DNA from: a virus
Virus record (IMG/VR): IMGVR_UViG_3300001373_000014
Coordinates: 5,126-29,759 of that record
Length of the DNA stretch: 24,634 nt
Strand: one strand, 5' to 3'
In this document: piece after piece, positions 21,394-24,634 of the stretch
How the letters are laid out: every line of letters starts with the position of its first letter
Numbering within the stretch: position 1 is the stretch's first letter
Notes under the pieces: generated by a model
What the model saw: only the letters and a program-made list of their open reading frames with translations
The model's database searches: none
What the model was told of the DNA's origin: nothing
Position numbers and translations under genes: made by a program

Positions 21394-21421
21394 CCATATT
21401 TTTTAATTAATAAATAAAATT

Positions 21422-22633
21422 ATGAATGAAAATCAAAATTTATTGCAGGAATTAGAAGAATTATTAAGACAGAAAAAGAGCAAAAAATTCTATGCTGAAA
21501 AGCTGGGAATAAGTGAAGAAGAAGTCAGTCTTCTAATGAAAGAATTAAGAAACAAAGGGGAAGAGCCTCCTGAATGCAATTCTTCAATAAGAAAAGTAAA
21601 TGTTGAGAAAGGTACTATAGAAAGTACAATAACTACAAAATTTGAACCAAAAGATGATATAGAACTAGCAGCATTACATAAGATAAATTTAGACAAATTC
21701 ATAATTACAAACTACTGGTCTAAATTACAACCAAATGGAGATTTTACATCTTCAGTCTTCTCTAAAAGAAAACAACCATCAGATTATACACAAGAAGATT
21801 TTGTTAAATTTTTAGACTCTTTTACCCCTAAAAATATTACTATTACCAAAGTAAGAACAGATATTGATAAAGAATTTATTGATATTGAATTATCCCTTTC
21901 AGATTATCACTTAGCAAAAAAACAAATTGATGGTGATAATGATCCAACTACAAGAGCTCTTCGTTACTACACTGCAGCAGTAGAACTTATTAAGAAAGTA
22001 AGAAGTATTTATAACATAGATACAATTGTTTTTCCTATATCAAATGATTTTTTCCACACTGATAATATACACAATACAACTACAAATTTTACTCCCCAAG
22101 ATACTATTATGGAATATCATTCTGAGTATGAGTTAGGGTTTGTACTATTAGTAGATACTATTAATATGTTGAGAAGTAACGGTAATACAGTAAAAGTGGT
22201 ATTGGTTCAAGGTAATCATGATAGAACAAAGTCTTTCTATTTGGCACATGCTTTAGAAGTTTTCTTTAAAAATCAATTAGATGTTGAATTTATTAGAGAA
22301 CATTCCACAATAAAAGGATTAACTTTGGGGAATACATTTATTGGTTGGCATCATGGGAATTGTAAAATAGATGATCTTCCTTTATTGTTTGCTACAAGTC
22401 CAAAATTTAGCAAGCAGTTTGGGGATGCTTTATACAGGGAAGTTCATACAGGAGATAAACATCATTATATGGCTAAAGAAGTTAAAGGGGTAAGAATACA
22501 ACAAATGCCTAGTTTGTCAGGTACAGATAAATGGCATGAAGATAATAATTTTGTAAACAGTGTAAGAGCTGCTCTTGTTTTAATGTATAATAAAATAACA
22601 GGTAAATCAGGAGAATTTGAAGTTCGCATTTAA
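21422..22633 (+). CDS. Calcineurin-like metallophosphoesterase with N-terminal HTH-like region
   Basis: The metal-binding motifs of the superfamily appear in order over 403 residues: DxH (Asp161-Tyr-His163, SLSDYHLAKK), an Asn-Asp pair (ISNDFFHTDN, 207-214), GNHD (264-267, VQGNHDRTKS), WHHG (309-312) and GDKHH (344-348). The enzyme should bind two metal ions and cleave phosphodiesters or phosphomonoesters; the substrate is unknown. Residues 5-45 (KKSKKFYAEKLGISEEEVSL) look like a small helix-turn-helix, suggesting DNA targeting. Phosphoesterases of this kind are known in crAss-like phages. It has its own promoter and begins a new unit that continues into tail-assembly genes. It may act on DNA, nucleotide signals or host defence products; none is shown. 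Confidence 0.85.
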   Translation: MNENQNLLQELEELLRQKKSKKFYAEKLGISEEEVSLLMKELRNKGEEPPECNSSIRKVNVEKGTIESTITTKFEPKDDIELAALHKINLDKFIITNYWSKLQPNGDFTSSVFSKRKQPSDYTQEDFVKFLDSFTPKNITITKVRTDIDKEFIDIELSLSDYHLAKKQIDGDNDPTTRALRYYTAAVELIKKVRSIYNIDTIVFPISNDFFHTDNIHNTTTNFTPQDTIMEYHSEYELGFVLLVDTINMLRSNGNTVKVVLVQGNHDRTKSFYLAHALEVFFKNQLDVEFIREHSTIKGLTLGNTFIGWHHGNCKIDDLPLLFATSPKFSKQFGDALYREVHTGDKHHYMAKEVKGVRIQQMPSLSGTDKWHEDNNFVNSVRAALVLMYNKITGKSGEFEVRI

Positions 22634-22645
22634 ATAATATATAAC

Positions 22646-22816
22646 ATGGCAATATTAAGAAAATTAGTGAGTGATGTACGTAGTGTACATAAATTACTAA
22701 GTACAGATAGTCTTATTACAGATAGGGTGATTGCTTCTGAAGTGAAGAACAATGCTTTATTATTAATAAAAAGAGAAACAAACCTTAGAAAGCCAGCATG
22801 GAAAAATGGACGTTAA
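22646..22816 (+). pseudogene. N-terminal fragment of split structural gene
   Basis: ATG at 22646 begins 56 codons (MAILRKLVSDVRSVHKLLST... LLLIKRETNLRK, then PAWKNGR) ending at TAA 22814-22816. The first 49 residues look like the helical N-terminus of a conserved tail/ring protein of Bacteroidota podoviruses, as I remember it. The last seven do not. Downstream, the same reading frame (offset 204 nt, a multiple of three) resumes after the TAA and runs into the 22850-23299 ORF. In the homologues as I recall them, the joining region is some tens of residues longer. An internal deletion with a stop, or two deliberate polypeptides, are both possible. Confidence 0.5.
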
Positions 22817-22849
22817 ACCGATGATGATAATATTTATGTTGTTTGCTTT

Positions 22850-23299
22850 ATGTCAGAAGGTAATTACCAATATGTCATCCAGGGGGTTTATTCTATTAAT
22901 GTAATGGGGGGTAAAGGCAAAAAGTTAAAAGAAATATCAATTAACAGATATTTAAATCTATTAAGGCTTCCTGTTATTAAAAAAGAAGAGTATTTTTGGA
23001 TATCTGATGGATATCTTTATGTAACTAATCCTTACGTACAAGCCATAAGATTAGTAGCCTTCTTTGAAGAAGATGTACCTAATGATATTTTATATCCTGA
23101 ATGTGGTTGTGGAGATACAGCATATACACAAGATGAACTTTGTAAAAATCCTTTAGATAAAGAGTTTGCTCTTCCTGGATATTTAGAAAAGCAAGTGTTG
23201 GATCTCACTTCACAGAAACTTCTTCAAACCTATTTCAATTTAAAAACAGATATTTCACAAGAAGGATTGGATGGTCAAGCCCCTAATTCCCCAAAATAA
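22850..23299 (+). CDS. Tail/ring structural protein, C-terminal part of split gene
   Basis: The ORF has 149 residues from ATG 22850 (MSEGNYQYVIQGVYSINVMG). The frame is open back to the TAA at 22814-22816, that is, in frame with the N-terminal fragment. Features: YQYVIQGVYSI, a basic segment (GKGKKLKEISINRYLNLLRL), a beta stretch (EEYFWISDGYLYVTNPYVQA), VAFFEEDVPND, a Cys pair (ECGCGD) and a C-terminal helix (PGYLEKQVLDLTSQKLLQTY). This general layout, followed by an HU-like and an adaptor-like gene, matches the tail-assembly block of crAss-like phages. Whether it is translated alone from 22850, fused by read-through, or defective cannot be decided from sequence. Confidence 0.6.
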   Translation: MSEGNYQYVIQGVYSINVMGGKGKKLKEISINRYLNLLRLPVIKKEEYFWISDGYLYVTNPYVQAIRLVAFFEEDVPNDILYPECGCGDTAYTQDELCKNPLDKEFALPGYLEKQVLDLTSQKLLQTYFNLKTDISQEGLDGQAPNSPK

Positions 23300-23305
23300 A
23301 AATAA

Positions 23306-23785
23306 ATGCGTACAAAAGTTGATTGGAGGAGTTCTAGTAAGGAGAATTATGGAAGGTTTTGTAAGAAACATCCTTCTATAATTTTAACTTTTAATGAATG
23401 GAGAAATATAATATATTCTTATAATGAATCATTTAAAGAATATATTCTTGAAACAGGAGAAAAGGTTAAACTTCCTTTTGGTTTTGGTGAATTTGCCATA
23501 AATAAAAAGAAAAGAAAAAGATTAACAGCCCCAGTAGGAGGAAAAGAATATATTAATCTTCCTATAGATTGGAAGAAAACTAAAGAAAAAGGAAAAATAA
23601 TCTATAATTTTAATTACCACACAGAGGGATTTTTCTTTGGGTGGTATTGGTTTAAAAAATCAGCAAGGTTTAAACATTCAGATCTTTGGTATTTTAAACC
23701 TGCTAGAATAACTTCTAGGCTTTTGTCTCATTACTTAACAACTAATGAAAAATATCAACACATTTATTCAGAATGGAAAAAATAA
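23306..23785 (+). CDS. HU/IHF-like conserved tail-block protein
   Basis: The 159-residue basic protein has MRTKVDWRSSSKENYGRFCK, helix LTFNEWRNIIYSYNESFKEY, then KVKLPFGFGEFAINKKKRKR. The last is the HU-family turn (l.GFG.F) followed by a basic cluster. The C-terminal half is rich in Trp/Tyr/Phe (GFFFGWYWFKKSARFKHSDL). Proteins of this exact flavour are, from memory, widespread in Bacteroidota phages next to ring/adaptor genes, and some are annotated as IHF subunits. A role in binding DNA at the portal or in tail assembly is plausible. It is the second HU-like protein of the window, and the two are divergent in length and ends. The gene follows by 6 nt. Confidence 0.7.
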   Translation: MRTKVDWRSSSKENYGRFCKKHPSIILTFNEWRNIIYSYNESFKEYILETGEKVKLPFGFGEFAINKKKRKRLTAPVGGKEYINLPIDWKKTKEKGKIIYNFNYHTEGFFFGWYWFKKSARFKHSDLWYFKPARITSRLLSHYLTTNEKYQHIYSEWKK

Positions 23786-23791
23786 AATATC

Positions 23792-24634
23792 ATGTCATAC
23801 TATTTTAAATATAATTTTGTATCACCAGAACCTGTTTATGCAACTGTCAAAGAAGAACTAAAATCTTATTTTGATACAGGAGCTGTAGATGATCTTTTGT
23901 TTCCTACATTTTTAGATAAGGCTTTACAAAAATTAGGAAGAACAACTTATGTTATTTCTTCAGAAGTTTTAACAGTTTCAGATTTTGAAGCAAGACTTCC
24001 TGATAATTTTTATGCTGTAAGAGAAGCTTGGTTATGTGCAGAAATTCCTGGATCAAGTTATCAGTCTGCAAATTCCTTTTATTCACAGACTTCTTCAATG
24101 ACCATACAAATTGCCCCTATGACTATTGGTGGAACACCATGTAATAATCCCTCATGTCAAAATCCACAATGTGATGGAAACTGTCAACCAGAAGGATTGC
24201 TTGCTGTATATAAAACAAATACACAAGTGGCAAGAACCTTTCATAAGGAGTATCTCTTAAAACCTGGCAACATATCTGCAAGGAAAAATTGTGATGTTGA
24301 ATATACTTCTCTTCTTGATGAAAGCGAGAGGATTACCAATCATTTACATACTGGCTCTTCAGGATATGATAGTTTTGATATAAGAGACAACAAGTTTGTT
24401 ACCAACTTCAGAACAGGGGAAGTGTATTTGATATTCTATGCTACAGATTATGATGAAATAGGTAATCAGCTTATTCCTGATAATTATAGAATTAAAGAGT
24501 TTATTGAGAAGTTTTTAAAATATAAAGTGTTTGAAACTCTTACTAATCAGACAAATGATGAGACTTTCAAACAATTACAGGAGAAAATGATGTATTATAG
24601 AAGTGAAGCTGATGAAGCTTTTATAATGGCTGAT
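23792..24634 (+). CDS. Ring/adaptor-like structural protein, 3' end beyond window
   Basis: ATG at 23792 opens 281 codons that reach the last base. The product starts MSYYFKYNFVSPEPVYATVK, then DTGAVDDLLFPTFLDKALQK, followed by a beta-rich centre and a helical end (YRIKEFIEKFLKYKVFETLT; FKQLQEKMMYYRSEADEAFI). This helix - beta insert - helix arrangement is typical of head-tail adaptors of the P22 gp4/T7 gp11 type. A Cys-rich loop (CNNPSCQNPQCDGNC, about 113-127) is unusual for that family and could bind metal. It lies 6 nt after the HU-like gene, in the same operon. The adaptor assignment is from layout and context. Confidence 0.65.
   Translation, partial: MSYYFKYNFVSPEPVYATVKEELKSYFDTGAVDDLLFPTFLDKALQKLGRTTYVISSEVLTVSDFEARLPDNFYAVREAWLCAEIPGSSYQSANSFYSQTSSMTIQIAPMTIGGTPCNNPSCQNPQCDGNCQPEGLLAVYKTNTQVARTFHKEYLLKPGNISARKNCDVEYTSLLDESERITNHLHTGSSGYDSFDIRDNKFVTNFRTGEVYLIFYATDYDEIGNQLIPDNYRIKEFIEKFLKYKVFETLTNQTNDETFKQLQEKMMYYRSEADEAFIMAD

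Noticed and set aside
1-24634. Alternative genetic code (recoded TAG or TGA)
   Set aside because: TAA ends most genes. The few TAG and TGA stops fall where overlaps or terminators make termination sensible, and no suppressor tRNA is seen. The tRNA present has a CAT anticodon.
1-24634. CRISPR array, insertion sequence or integrase
   Set aside because: No regularly spaced direct repeats, transposase motifs or recombinase motifs were found on either strand.

Overview
The window looks like part of a tailed double-stranded DNA phage that infects a member of the Bacteroidota. The DNA is AT-rich. Ribosome-binding purine tracts at usable spacing are absent, and starts lie behind A-rich leaders. Several upstream regions fit the Bacteroidota -33/-7 promoter pattern (TTTG, about 20 nt, TAnnTTTG/A). 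One protein has a signal peptide ending in the NAQ style typical of that phylum. Gene order and protein sizes (large terminase of 674 residues, very large portal of 861, acidic scaffold, capsid protein of 520, later a conserved HU-like protein and a ring/adaptor-like protein) resemble crAss-like (Crassvirales) podoviruses. This assignment is from memory and gene order, not from a search.

Left arm (1-3568). Eight short, tightly packed minus-strand genes run off the left edge. Almost all are unrecognised; one looks like a secreted eight-stranded outer-membrane beta-barrel and one is a 31-residue membrane peptide. A separate, strikingly GC-rich minus-strand gene (2716-3189) sits between two noncoding stretches of about 380 bases. 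These stretches hold two minus-strand terminators, G-rich quadruplex-like tracts, hairpins and the plus-strand promoter that launches the virion module.

Head module (3569-16329, plus strand). It begins with a winged-helix protein, a 44-codon overlapping ORF, an HU/IHF-like protein, a zinc-binding protein and two acidic proteins. A candidate small terminase, TerL, portal, scaffold and major capsid protein follow, chained by 1-nt stop/start overlaps from the candidate small terminase through the portal. After the capsid gene lies a structured leader and a tRNA with CAT anticodon and initiator-like features. Three structural proteins and a strong terminator follow.

Fibre cassette (16412-21312). 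This is the most interesting region. At least four consecutive genes are built from interchangeable blocks: two types of N-terminal module, a tail-collar domain with HxH motifs, a delta-60-type beta-propeller, a roughly 60-residue Cys module present twice, and threonine-rich linkers or tails encoded by ACN microsatellite DNA. It ends at a strong terminator.

Right arm (21361-24634). A new promoter precedes a calcineurin-like metallophosphoesterase. It is followed by a structural gene interrupted in frame by TAA, an HU-like protein ending the tail-assembly block, and a ring/adaptor-like gene cut by the window edge. No integrase, lysis enzyme, polymerase, reverse transcriptase or CRISPR array is visible.
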